Part shown: piece by piece, positions 22,251-54,520 of the stretch
How positions within the stretch are numbered: the first letter of the stretch is position 1
How the letters are laid out: each line of letters starts with the position of its first letter
NCBI RefSeq assembly: GCF_963678975.1
Contig: NC_089275.1
Location: 18,922,220 to 18,986,219 of the forward strand
Direction: 5' to 3'
Origin: Dysidea avara
Taxonomy: Eukaryota; Porifera; Demospongiae; Dictyoceratida; Dysideidae
DNA: 64,000 nucleotides
The notes under the pieces: generated by a model
Databases searched by the model: none
What the model was told of the DNA's origin: nothing
What the model saw: only the letters and a program-made list of their open reading frames with translations
Made by a program: the position numbers and the translations under genes

Positions 22251-24060
22251 AACAAGTACACAAAAAATTGGAATTTTCAACTAGAGTATAGGGACCATAG
22301 CACATCGATAAAAGTACTGAAACAAGCTGGAGTAGTACACAATTTTAAATCACAGTAAAACAATAAGAAGTGTTATATCCCTACTGTGCTCAAGACCCCA
22401 CAATAAAATGCACTGTATAGGGATAGTTATAACACTTCTTATTGTTTTACTGTGACTTAATATCGCGCACTACTCCAGGTTGTTTCAGTACTTTTTATCA
22501 ATGTGCTATGGTCCCTACTCTAGTTGAAAATTCCAAATTTTTCTGTGTAGCTACTTGTTTGTTAACTTTTTTGAAGATATTATTATGACTGGTGAACCCA
22601 TGCATACTGCATCTGAAATTGCGCCGCACGCCCCAGCTATATCAATTATCGTCTGAAAAGTGAAGCCGAGAGTGAAGTATTCATTACGCTTCATTGTCAG
22701 CTATGCAGGGGCGGATCTAGGATTTATAAAAGGGGGGGGCTAACTCAAGGTACTAATCTCTTGGGTAGAGGTGTGTGAAGCACATTTCCCAGCATGCAAA
22801 GCATGCTGGAACTAGGGGGGTCTGGGGGCATGCCCCCCCAGGAAAAATTTGAAAAATAGATGCTAAAATACTGCGATTTGGAGACATTTCCCCATAAAAG
22901 TCATAATATTTTCTGCCTGTAGATATTTTATATACTGCCTTTAGATTATAGGTATGGCTCTCTGACTCTGAAGTATTTTGCTAATGGAAAAGTTTGGGTA
23001 GGTACAAGCAACCAAGTACATGATGCACCCCTCTCACAATTGCACAACACTGAATAGGTGCATGTTAGAATAATAATGTTGAAAGTGGAAAATTTTGAAA
23101 TTTGAACAATACAAGATTGAATCTGAGAGAATTTTCAATGGAAATTGTGTACCTGAATTAAGTATTGTCATACATATTAACTACACAAGTAGATGTATGA
23201 AGCCTTCATTGTATGCATAGGTGCAGGCAGATTTGGAAAAATTCCATAACAGAACCAACTACATGTTTCCAGTGAATGTTCTATTAGAGTAGTTAGCTGA
23301 CTGCTCTATTAGAGTATCTCGATCTTGTACACCTCCAATGCTGATCCGGGTCCTTGTTGCATAACCTTTAACATAAATCCACTAATAATACCTTGGAAAA
23401 TGTTTATAAGGTGGGTTTACGAGTATCTGTATTATTAGTGATCATATAATTATGCTAAGACAAAATTTCATTATAATACTCAGCATATTGATCAAGTAAA
23501 GCCTAAACATGAAGGGGGGGGGCTTCAGCCCCCAAAGCCCCCCCCCCCCCCCCCCTGGATCCGCCCCTGCTATGTTCAACTCGTTATACAGTAATTCGAA
23601 TCAAGAACTGTTCGAAAAGCACCTCTACAATCAAAACAGCCACTATTAAAAATACAGGCGATTCCTTTATGAAGGGAAGCCATCACGTGCTATCGCCAAA
23701 TCGACACTTTTCGCTGTCGCAAGATGAATGGGACACAAAGGAGGACAATGGTAAGTCCATGAAGAATGCATTGTATGTACTGCGGTATGCCAAAAGGCAC
23801 CTGTCAGGCGGAAGCGACGTCGAACAATGAAAAAATCAAGCCTATAGCCTTAGCCGTTATCGAGTTACGCTTGTCTGAAGGCATCAGTCAGGTAGCTAGT
23901 CAGTAGAAAATTACGTTAAATAAAATATTTTTAAAATTCCATAGCAACTTGTTGAAAGCGTTTCGGGCGAGGTTTCGGGTCAATCTGAAAGCTTGCCGTT
24001 TGGGCTTAGCCTTACCTAACCAATACTGCCTCATCGTCGTCTGGGCAGCCGAGTTTTGGG
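22251..24060 (+). mobile_element. Family A repeat, full-length copy with nested insertion
   Basis: The head palindrome (22251-22564) has arms carrying AATAAGAAGTGTTATA and ACTAGAGTA(T/G)AGGGACCATAGCAC. The body shares ATTATGACTGGTGAACCCA and CAGCTATGTTCA with the copy at 5440-6855. It is interrupted at CAGCTATG by the 864-bp element and resumes at 23570. Confidence 0.6.
22706..23569. mobile_element. 864-bp CAGGGGCGG-type TIR element, nested
   Basis: The left end CAGGGGCGGATCTAGGAT and the right end CTGGATCCGCCCCTG are TIRs. CTATG is duplicated at 22701-22705 and 23570-23574. Other family A copies read CAGCTATGTTCA uninterrupted at this place, so the empty site is visible within this window. 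The interior contains G- and C-runs and two CTCTATTAGAG motifs, with no gene. The ends resemble some hAT-type MITEs, but a 5-bp duplication is unusual for hAT. Confidence 0.8.
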
Positions 24061-24218
24061 TGATGTTATTTCGTGGGCCGCCATGCCTACTCCTTTGTTG
24101 TTTTTTTTTTTTGTTTTTTTCCCGGGGTAACCAGCACCCCTTGCCACCACCCCTAGCACTAGATGTTGAAGTGCTAGACAAAAAATTGGACTGAGATTAA
24201 AGGGAGCAATTTAAATAA

Positions 24219-24858
24219 TTAGGGGGAAGGCACCCGACCCTCTGATAGTACAAGGTCAAGTGCCCTATGGCTGATGGGACAACCACTGTGGGAGCGCGCC
24301 CCCCTAAGGCACGCAATCGCTGAGCGGAGCAACGAGAAGCTGATGCGACAACGTAGCCAAGACATCACGCTGCTGTAGGGAACTTCTCTCTTCAGGGACA
24401 GTAAGTAGGCTAGACGTTTGTAAAAGATGCTGGTACATCCACTGATTCCACCAAACGTTGAAAAGACTAATGGGGTAAATGAACCCATCTCAACCTCCCT
24501 AATCCTCTGCTCATATTTCCTACGTTTCTCCTTTTCAAATCTCCGATACAATGAAGCCACTGGTGTAGCACGGTATGACGAAGCAGTTGGATTAAACACC
24601 TTAACATCAAAGAAAGTCCGTTGGTGGTGACCACCCCAGAACCCAACAGCTGAAACATCCAATCGTGCTCCATCCTCACGATTTGCAGTAGCGTATGTGA
24701 GTGTTTCACCAGAGAGAGACTGTAAAGGGGGCTCAACACACACATCAGTACAGACTTCTGACAGGATGGCAGCAGTAAAATCCCTAAGTTCGTTGTGCCG
24801 AAGGGTGGGGTAGCCACCTGTAGGGCAGTTCATGGAGTGGTCCACTCCTTTGTGGTCC
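24219..24858 (-). pseudogene. Retroelement C-terminal fragment with nuclease-like motif
   Basis: The frame (about 208 codons) starts in a Cys/His stretch (ACSRDHKGVDHSMNCP, then RHNELRD). It continues with DGARLDVSAVGFWGG, FFDVKVFNP, GSFTPLVFSTFGG and ends with FSLLRSAIACLRGARS. I recognise this as the conserved C-terminal part of a retroelement-associated protein common in cnidarian and sponge genomes. The spaced D...FDVKV pattern resembles PD-(D/E)XK nucleases, which is inference. The upstream coding part is absent because the 24865-25162 insertion adjoins it. It is a dead fragment inside the composite element. Confidence 0.6.
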
Positions 24859-24864
24859 CTACTA

Positions 24865-25162
24865 CAGGCCTACCAACTCTCACGGGTTTACCGTGAGTCT
24901 CACGGTTTCGCTACCCTGCTCAAGGGCAGCAGATCGAATCTCACGGTTTTTGAGGCCTGCTAACTATCTAACCTTCGTTGGAAATCTCACGGTTTGTAGC
25001 GCGAATATCACGGATTTCAAGTTTAAAAAGTCGAGACCTTTTTTTTTTTTTTTTTTGGTCTCAGCATAGCATCTACCAGTTTTTTTTTTACTACACACTG
25101 CAATACTACAATAAAGGTACAGAAATCTCAAGATTTTTTTACTTTCCAGGTTGGCAGGCCTG
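24865..25162. mobile_element. 298-bp TIR element with 6-bp target duplication
   Basis: It starts CAGGCCTACCAACTCTCACG and ends CCAGGTTGGCAGGCCTG. CTACTA flanks both ends (24859-24864 and 25163-25168). The interior repeats a (T/A)CTCACGG word at least five times and has a 17-base T run. It is non-coding. The repeated CTCACGG words may be transposase sites, which is inference. Confidence 0.75.
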
Positions 25163-25629
25163 CTACTAGCTATACAGTAACTATCGTACTGTATGATTCT
25201 GGTTTTTAACTCAGTATCTTCCAGTGTTTGAACTATCAACAAATTTCAGTCAAAATTGTCATCAAAATGTTAAATTTTCTAATTTTACAGGTAGGGGGGC
25301 CCAGACCCCCCAGAAAGATCATGTTTCGCATTTCGCACACTGTGGAGTGACTTCTACCTGTGTGCCCCCCCCTTAGCAAAATCTTGGATCCGCCCCTGTA
25401 CATTTCTATAGCCTTTGTAGCTACTATGTAGTAATTTACATCATAGTGGGTGCAAGCTGGTTAGAAAATCATAGGCCGGCGGATCCACTGGGAGGATCGG
25501 ATTTTTGGTGACTAGCTGCATGGTTTCAGATCAGGAGCATAGCTAGCTATAGACTTTTGGTGAAGACCAAAAAGAAAAGTAACTGCCTGCTGAGAATAAC
25601 TGCCCTCTAAACATACATAGAGAGGCTGT

Positions 25630-25775
25630 TCTATACCATATGCGTATTTTGTACCGTACGCGTATGGTATGTACCATACGCGTATGGTACATACCATACG
25701 CGTACGGTACGATTTTCCGTACCATACGCGTATGGTATAGATATACGCGTATGGTACGTACCATATGCGTATTAT
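25630..25775. repeat. Array of ACGCGT-centred palindromes, array 1
   Basis: Six or more copies of the palindrome CCATACGCGTATGG or close variants (CCGTACGCGTATGG, CCATATGCGTATT) occur within about 145 bp, spaced by GTA and TATA words. A second array at 28676-28780 has the same core and the same edge, in inverted order (GGCTGTTCTATACCATATGC on the left; its complement on the right at about 28760-28790). The ORFs here only translate the repeat. Confidence 0.85.
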
Positions 25776-25809
25776 GCTTTTTCTCAGTATCTTCTAGCTT
25801 TGCCATCAC

Positions 25810-28500
25810 CTAGCTACAATGGGCTGTCTTTACAAGTATTTCTAGCTGAGCAAACTTAGAACACAACACAATAATCTGCTCACTACTGAGCTGTAACTAT
25901 AAATTTATTCATCAGCACACACATGCATTTTATCCTAGCTTGCCATGCCCATGCAATACCCACTATAGTCCTATATTAATGTACCTAAATCTTATATGAT
26001 CTCACTCTGTCTGCAGAACTTTACATAAATGGTACTGTGCATGTATACTACTTTATACATTAGCTATCAGAAGCATGCAGATGGTCTTATATAATATACT
26101 CAATTATAAGTGTGGATAACTGACAATTTACAACAGAATTGGGTAAATAAGCAAGGAGAGCAATTACAACATGCATGGTAGGTAGCTAGTAAGTTCTAAC
26201 TGAATTATACATAATTATACTGCTTGTGCAAAGCTAATAACTGGAAAAATGAACTTCGTAAGTGTCATCAGTTGTGCAACATGGCTCCTCACTGTATTTG
26301 CATTTTTATATACTATATGTACACTCTTCTTCTTTTGAGGATCCAATTTCTTGTTTACTTACTTTTCTTGTTTATACATACTGTAAATAGTATATTCATC
26401 ACACTGGACCTACAGCACAAATTAATGTGGATGTTGTTAACTTTAAAGAGTACATTCAGATAAGAGTAGCTAAACACATTGTCTTCCCATCCACAAGCAT
26501 GACAGTAAGTAGCGAGTAGCTATACAATGCACTTAACAATAATAAAACAATGCTACTTAATATACATTCATTACTGAACTATACATTAGAACTCATAAAC
26601 TCACCATAAAATCTCTGCCATGTTATGTTTTCCTACTTCATCTCAGCAGGCAATGCACATGCCTCATTCAATAGCAAAGATTCAGTGAACAGAACTACAG
26701 TTTAAAAAAATTTATTGCACAATTAATTACTATGCACATCAGTCTTATAGTATGGCATGTCTAATATTGCTATAAGCTACAGCCATGCAGATTTGCAAAC
26801 TAAAAACATTACTTTCTCTACAGTTATATCTCTTTGCTACCTCCCTCAATGTTATTGTATCAGCATTCTCCAGGTCTTCCTCTGTTTGAGCAATCATTAT
26901 ACATTGTACTTCTCGAGCTCATCTGATTAAAATTGTCTGCTCAACTGTGAGACACACCTTTAGTGCCACCAGGCATAAATATCCATTTTTAAGTGGAAGC
27001 TAGTGTACTAACAAATTAAAGGTAAACAATAGATTATATGTAGCAACAATAGAATAAAATATTTAATAAAATAATATATATATGCCTGAAAAAATTGGCT
27101 CCATTTGCCAATGGATGCAAATTATTTAATATGGTTGCTATGTTGTAACCAATCAGAATGCGCAGTATATGGATAATTATATCAAAATCTTATGTTTATA
27201 TTTAGCTACAATGGTACCTCTACTGGCTTAGCATTTATATCACTATGCATTCCAGTTATATTCATTGAAAAATCGTGAATATCAATATGCTGGCACAATT
27301 CTACAGCCTAAAAGAAATCAATGTCTTTTGCCCTAAATAATGCTTTAGAAGATCAAACTTCAATTTCAGTTTCTGAGTAAGACAAGGAGCATACTGCTCT
27401 TGTTTTATGTTGAAGGGATAATTGGGCACCTTTAAACCCAAACACATTTTTACAAAGTTCATATATGCAAGTATAGAGAAACCCCTAGTAGAGTTTTGGG
27501 TAATATCGCTCTATAGATAGCTTTTAATTATTGTACTAATCTTTGACTATCTTCAGGAGTATTTGTAAACACATAAATATTATGTGTGGGTATTGTTCTA
27601 ATAGGGAAGTGTAGGCAGACCATTTATAGGCAAAACAGACTACTGTATATAATATTATTAATCAATAACTGAAAGTACACAATAACAACTAACTCTTACA
27701 ACTACAGTACACAATATTAATGTTACAGGTATGCATAAATTACATTATATTACATCATGTCACATCATTACATTACATCATTAACTCTATTATAGATATG
27801 AAGGAGGATTAGCATTTGTAATAATGGCCTAGTTTTTGAATTTTCATTTTATCAACAATGGATCATGAATCCAATAAGAGGATTCATGATCCATTCAGGA
27901 TCCATTGCAGCTAGGTGTTATCATGTTTTTCGTAAAGCTTCCAACCCAGATGATTGACCTTTATTAGTTTTGACAATGTAGAATTTCATCAGATCCTACC
28001 AGATCAGCAGGACTTAACACAATTCAAGACTGGATCTGCCAACAGTGTGATGAATTCATGATTGTTTTTATCATATATTGTCCTAAATCAAGATGTCAGT
28101 TTCATCACTTATATATATAGTCATGCGAGATATCATGTTATTCTTTTATTTTAAGGAATGCTTTATTTTAAAAAGGTTTGCATCATGCAGTAAAGTAAAT
28201 TATATCTTAATCGCAGTAAAGCTAAATTGATCTTAGCTCTAGAGAATAGAATAGCTATAATCAGATCAACTTACCCTGCCATTCACTAGAATTGACACAT
28301 ATAAATTCAGCTTTTTTCCTTCCACTGCTATATGGAACAACTTGCAACCAGAGACTTTTGAAGCTTCATCTATCACCGTGTTTAACAACCTTATAAATGA
28401 ACTGTAAAATTGTAATTAGTTAGCTGTAGCTACATATTTTGATTTGTATATTGCATTTATACTCGCTGTGCGAGGTCTTGCAATTATATAATAATAAAAT
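25810..28500. other. Non-genic interval
   Basis: No exon with splice sites and conserved protein content was recognised on either strand. It holds AT-rich sequence and a perfect 15-bp hairpin at 27858-27894 (ATGGATCATGAATCC, 7-nt loop, complement). It is bounded by the two palindrome arrays. Confidence 0.5.
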
Positions 28501-28675
28501 ATATGATTGCTCTATTAGAGTATCTCGATCTTCACTGAACAGAAAGACTAGCTCCTCCCCCCTCCCTCTTCCCCGAACAGAAATGAAAGCAGAGTGCCAT
28601 CAGACGTAGTCAATAGGTACGGCAGTACAAAAATCTTCTGCTTGATATTGTACGTATACCAGGTTAGCTATACTC

Positions 28676-28780
28676 AGATGGTACGATTTTCCGTACCATA
28701 CGCGTATGGTTGTACCGTACGCGTATACGCATATGGTATGTACCATACGCGTGTGGTACAAAATACGCATATGGCATAGA
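28676..28780. repeat. Array of ACGCGT-centred palindromes, array 2
   Basis: About four palindromes of the CCATACGCGTATGG type. The block GGTACGATTTTCCGTACCAT is shared with array 1. The right flank AAATACGCATATGGCATAGA is the inverted left flank of array 1, so the two arrays may be the inverted termini of one 3.1-kb segment. Confidence 0.8.
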
Positions 28781-29334
28781 ACAGCTACTACAAAGAGACA
28801 ATAAACACAACAAACACAGGGGCAGATCCAAGAGCTGGGCGCACAAACAGGCTAAGTTGTATGTGCCGGTTTGGGGAGAACAGATTCTCTCAGTTGTTAT
28901 AATATTTTAAGTAGCAAGCCGGATCCCTCCTTTCGGTAGGTTGAGTGACGGTTTTGTCGTTATGGTCTTTGCAGATGGTTGTGAGTCTTAAAATCTGTTT
29001 GAAAGGCATCAGTGAATGACTGAATGGTTCTACCATGTGCATAGCAGGGTTAATAAGAGATGGAATCATATAAGCGCCACAAATTAATACGCTACGTTAA
29101 TCCAGAGATGCGCGTATAATTTAATTTTTACATTACCGTTCGTGTGCGATCGAAGAAGTACACCTCGAAGCACACATTTACTGGCGAGATCATCGGGCAT
29201 TATCTATCTGTAAGTGCTATCCCACTAGGGACCTCTAGCTGTTAACACGTTCCTGTCTTGATTCCTTAGTGAGATGATCGCTTCGACCCAGTGGATGAAG
29301 CGTTGACGTGAGGAATATTTGAATCATAGATAAT

Positions 29335-50187
<20,853 letters not shown>

Positions 50188-50189
50188 GT

Positions 50190-53100
50190 AGCTATTATCA
50201 GAGTAAATTTTATCATAAAAGTCACTACCATAGTTTATGATTGACATCAAAGCAGCACATGCCATATAGCAAATTTTTTCACGGATTGCTATCAGCCAAA
50301 ATTCTGAGGGGGAAACTTTTTGCTCCTTTAGCTGTTTACAATACTCAAACAATGCCATGTTAATCTAGCTGCAAATCTTTTTATTTGAGGAGGGGGGTAG
50401 AGATTTTCACGGATACGTAGGTGTCAATGCACGAAAATTGCAACCCTCTCAAAAATTTATGGTATTCCAATAATTTAATTTAGACCACCACCTTGGTCAA
50501 ACTCCAACCTGGTAATCAATGTCATTCAAAGTTTACCTTCAATAATTGTGCATGCTCCATTGCAGAGCTGCCACCAATAATTTAAAATCTTTTGTAGGTT
50601 TTACACGTCTTGCAATATGGTCTATGTACTGTATGTAGTTACCAACAGAATCCAACTAGAAAAGAATGCAACAGTGTTTATGTGTGCACAGTACAACAAA
50701 AAGTGAAAATGAAATTTAGGTACAATGAATCTCCCAATATTATCTGGACATAATAGCCCCTAATAACAATAATAAAGTATAGGATCAAAGCATAAGGAAG
50801 GAGCTCAACAGTTGTTATAAGTATTAATGTAAAAAACTGAGGTTGCTTGCTTGGAAATTTCTTCACAGTGAAGAGTGATATACATATGACTACTCTCTCT
50901 TCCCACTATATAGCACAATACAAACTGATCTCTGCATTATATGACAGAATAATTAATAATGGGTGACTAAAAGAATCAAGTACAATTCTGGGTGACTTTC
51001 AGAGAAGTTTTAGTGGAGGCACTTGACAAAACCAAAATAAAAAGTTTGTGATACTCTAATAGAGCAGTCGTGTGCCTTAATAAGACAGTCACCCAAACAT
51101 CATGTGGATGCTCTATTAGAGTATCTTAAATTTTATTTACAGTTACAGTAGAACAGATCTCTTCCCGTCCTGTTCTCATAAAATCTCACCTAAACACTAA
51201 CCAAACACTATTACATGGCTTCACTATGAACAATTCTCTGTGTTATATTATATGATTTTGATAACTGCGGCTGTGGGCTTTTAAAGACTACTGATTCCTA
51301 TGGCTTCACATGCAAAATGATGGTTTTCATTGATCTCTGCTCTCTTTCCACTCCCTTTTGTATCAGATGTGTTTGTGGTATTTAAAGTCATCATCTCCAG
51401 TTATAAGTACTGACATTATAATTAAGACTTGGTTTATAGTGCTCTAGACCAAAAGTATGAGAACTCTACCAATTATGGATCTTTATAGTTTCTCAGTTTT
51501 GGTTCTATGTTCTTAAACTTCATCCTCTTCTACCTAAGTATATTATTTGCAACAAAAGTATGGAAGTAATTTTTAAAATGATACTGTTTCAAACCACTAC
51601 AAGAATTTTTGGGGAGTTTTACAATTGAAGGGGTCAGTGGGAAAGGGGGACATGTGCCAGATTTCCATTTTATAAAAAAAATTAGAGTATTTTGTTTTAG
51701 CCATGTGAATAATCTTGTTTATAAGTAAACAACAGAATTTTAAAGTTCATGGCTTAGTTTTTAGCAAATACCATAATAATTCAATTATGTCCCTGTTTAA
51801 TACCCACTAGCTATTTGGTCACCTAAATTTTCAAATGGCACTTGTCCCCTTTTGCTGCTGTCCCCTTCAATTAGCTGTAGAAGAATCAATTTTAGTGTAA
51901 AAATTACAGAATTTTGTAACCACACCATAATTTGTGCATGCTTTGTAGGATTTCACTCAGATTTACACTAAACAGATCTAGAAGTTTAATGTCTCAACTA
52001 AAACATGTTTTATTTATCAGGAGGGGAACAGTATCTCTGTTGGCTTTACAACTTCAAATAAAACACATAATTTTATTTGCGGAAGCCATAGGACATAGTT
52101 GCTTGCCCCATTAATAATGTTGGTTGTCATGACAGAACAGGTACAATCCTAATAGAACACTCATCTTAAAAGCTCCCCCAACCACAAAAGAAACCATATT
52201 AAATGCTATCCCACTAGGGACCTGTGAGGAGGCTAAGACCTGTGAATACAGGGAGTCTGAAACATGTAACTGAAACATTGAAGAATGCAGAAAAAAAAAC
52301 CCAGATCCAGCAGTGACTTGATCCCCCGCAACATGCAGTCTAGGCATGTGCCAGAGGAGCCACAACAGCTGGGTTCTGTGATCTTCTCTGCATTCAGGCT
52401 TATAGAAGTAGGTGTGCATCAAAACTATACCAGCATAATAAGCTGGAGTGGTACACCAGCATAATGCTATAACTAGCATGATTATTAGGTGGATATTTCA
52501 AACTATGGAGCTTAATTCCACCCTAGTAGAGCAGTCAGTGGAAAGTGCAAATTGCAGTAGAGCCTCTTAGATCGATATACTCTCTAATAGAACAGTCACT
52601 TAGTAGCAAAAATTATGCTCTAAAAACATTTACTGATTAAAATAATGTTCTAAGATAGTTGTAAGAAATGTTGCTAATTAACGTAGGAGCATAATGGGAA
52701 TACTGAAGAGCTTAACATAATAAAAATATGTAAATAAAACTTTTGGGAAATTCCTGAGCGTTAATTGGATGGCTGCAGGTTCGAGGCTGTCCAGGTCCAG
52801 TCATGGATATTTTCTTCTTTTTCCTACTTTTCAAACATACTTAGTGAAGTTAATATACACATCTTAGGCCTTCTAGTATACAGGCTCTGCCTTTTCCAAG
52901 AGTCAAAAGAAACTGATAATGGTGCTTTTAAAGAACTGATTATGATAATTTAATTATGCCAATTGCTCATCTTGTTATTCTAATTTTTTTTCACTGATCT
53001 ATAGAAAAATCTGGGATAAAAACTGCTGTTCATGACCATTGCAATATTATGCGATAACATCCATTGTCAAGCAAATTTAATTTGCTTCTTGTTGGTTCAC

Positions 53101-54050
53101 TTTGATTATGATTTACCAAGACTGAAGCCTTATTCACTGCAAGAGAAGCCCCTGACATGTTAATTATGTGGTAATATGTATCCAATCGCAAGTTAACGTG
53201 TTTGCATGGAAACCGTTACCACAGACACTTTTGTTGAGTAGCACTGCCTACTTGACTTATTGGGATGTGATCACAGGGCTGCACAAGCATGCATATACTG
53301 AAGCCATACACACACATTGCTGATCACAGCATGTACTACCTGCTATAGTACACTTAACTGTAAGGAATTGAAAGTACTAGTGTTGTTAACCTCCCCACCC
53401 GCTATGCATTACAGAGTCATGGTCTGGTCATTATTAGGAGTTCACCATTATTTCATCATCTCAGTGTTTAATGATTGTATAGAAGCAAGAGTTCATAATA
53501 ATATAAGGGATGAACTCTTGATTGGAGTGACTACACTTCATGATAATGACCAATAGAATATTGAAATACTCTAATAAAGGTTATAGAGCATTCAGCTAAT
53601 TCTAAATAAAGCCTCCTGCTTGCCTGTGGTATATGCCAACTTTCTGATCTGAAACATATATAATTACAAATAAGTGGTCTTAGCTGGTAAGGTATCCTCC
53701 ACAAATGCATGTGCAAACTGTAAGGTTTATAGCTAACCTGAGAATTAACCCAATAATAAAAAATGTGTTAAACATGTATATCAAGTGGAGTGACCTCCTT
53801 TTCCAACTTACGTACATGTAAAAAAGATTTGGTTGTATAACGGTTTCAATTCTGTTTTGTACAATTGTACTGTATAAACACAGCCACTATTAGTATTAAG
53901 AAGATAATAATTATGATCAGGCCGTGTCATTTATATCATAAAAGCATTGACTGGAAACAGAAAACGTCATGACATCATAGTATATGACATAATGAAATGA
54001 ATTATTAGCTTTTAATTTAAATAATAAATAAACTTAAATATTAAATAACC
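50190..54050. other. Intergenic region between ABCC and MFS genes
   Basis: No multi-exon gene was recognised on either strand. It contains several CTCTATTAGAG/CTCTAATAGAG motifs (51054, 51113, 52576) and the tRNA-like segment at 52300-52373. A box-B-like GGTTCGAGGCTG lies near 52778. Confidence 0.5.
52300..52373 (-). ncRNA. tRNA-like segment (possible SINE head)
   Basis: Read on the minus strand, 74 nt run from CCCAGCTG to CTGGG and are followed by a T run (Pol III terminator-like). The ends can pair in 6 of 7 positions. The middle holds a perfect 5-bp stem (CATGC/GCATG) around a 7-nt loop, CTAGACT. TGGCTCCTCTGG and GGGATCAAGTC resemble A and B boxes. No good T-stem forms, so it is not a functional tRNA. 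A tRNA-derived SINE is the likeliest reading, with low certainty. Confidence 0.25.
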
Positions 54051-54359
54051 TTAAGTACTAGTACTAGCACTTTTTTGTTGCTTTTCCAGTCTCTTTGGGA
54101 AGAAAGCAACTATGATGAATGATAACAAAAATACAAAAGAGAACAGGATAAATATCTAATGAAAATCCACTGGAAATCCAATATGTTGAGTTATGTCTGA
54201 CAGAGATAAGGAGTAAAGGGCACCAAACATCAGTGGAGAAAATGTCCTGGATAAAAGCAATAAAAGTAGTGGCATTTCTATTCAGTGTGCAAGTGTGTGT
54301 GAATGTACATGTGTATGTGCACAAGTGTGTGTGTGTGTGTGTATGTTTCTTGCTCACAC

Positions 54360-54520
54360 TGCTCCAATCTACCCAGCTGTTAAAATGGGGACCTGCATGG
54401 TGGTCTGGTGTCAACCGGGGAAGCAGCCCACCCAGCTGTAACATCAACGGGTACCTGGTGTAAACTGGGGAAGCAGCCCACCCATCAATGGGTACCTGGT
54501 GTAAACTGGGGAAGCAAATG
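54360..54520. repeat. Short tandem repeat in MFS intron
   Basis: The unit GGGTACCTGGTGTAAACTGG, then GGAAGCAGCCCACCCA, occurs about two and a half times in tandem, with an older variant before it. The longer segment to about 54740 may be one interspersed repeat. It overlaps ORFs on both strands that I do not accept as genes. Confidence 0.55.

Larger units (their letters stand above)
21605..25398. mobile_element. Composite TIR transposon with 5-bp target duplication
   Basis: The left end CAGGGGCGGATCCAG and right end TTGGATCCGCCCCTG are inverted copies. Both are flanked by TACAT (21600-21604 and 25399-25403). The interior is a nest of a family A copy with its own insertion (22706-23569), a retroelement fragment (24219-24858) and a further insert (24865-25162). 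No transposase is recognisable. Whether this was one mobile unit or two elements sharing ends cannot be settled here. The 864-bp nested relative has the same termini and also a 5-bp duplication. Confidence 0.5.

Noticed and set aside
25512-25809. ORFs with repeated YAYGT/RMVRT peptides (also 28594-28910)
   Set aside because: They are generated by the ACGCGT palindrome arrays.
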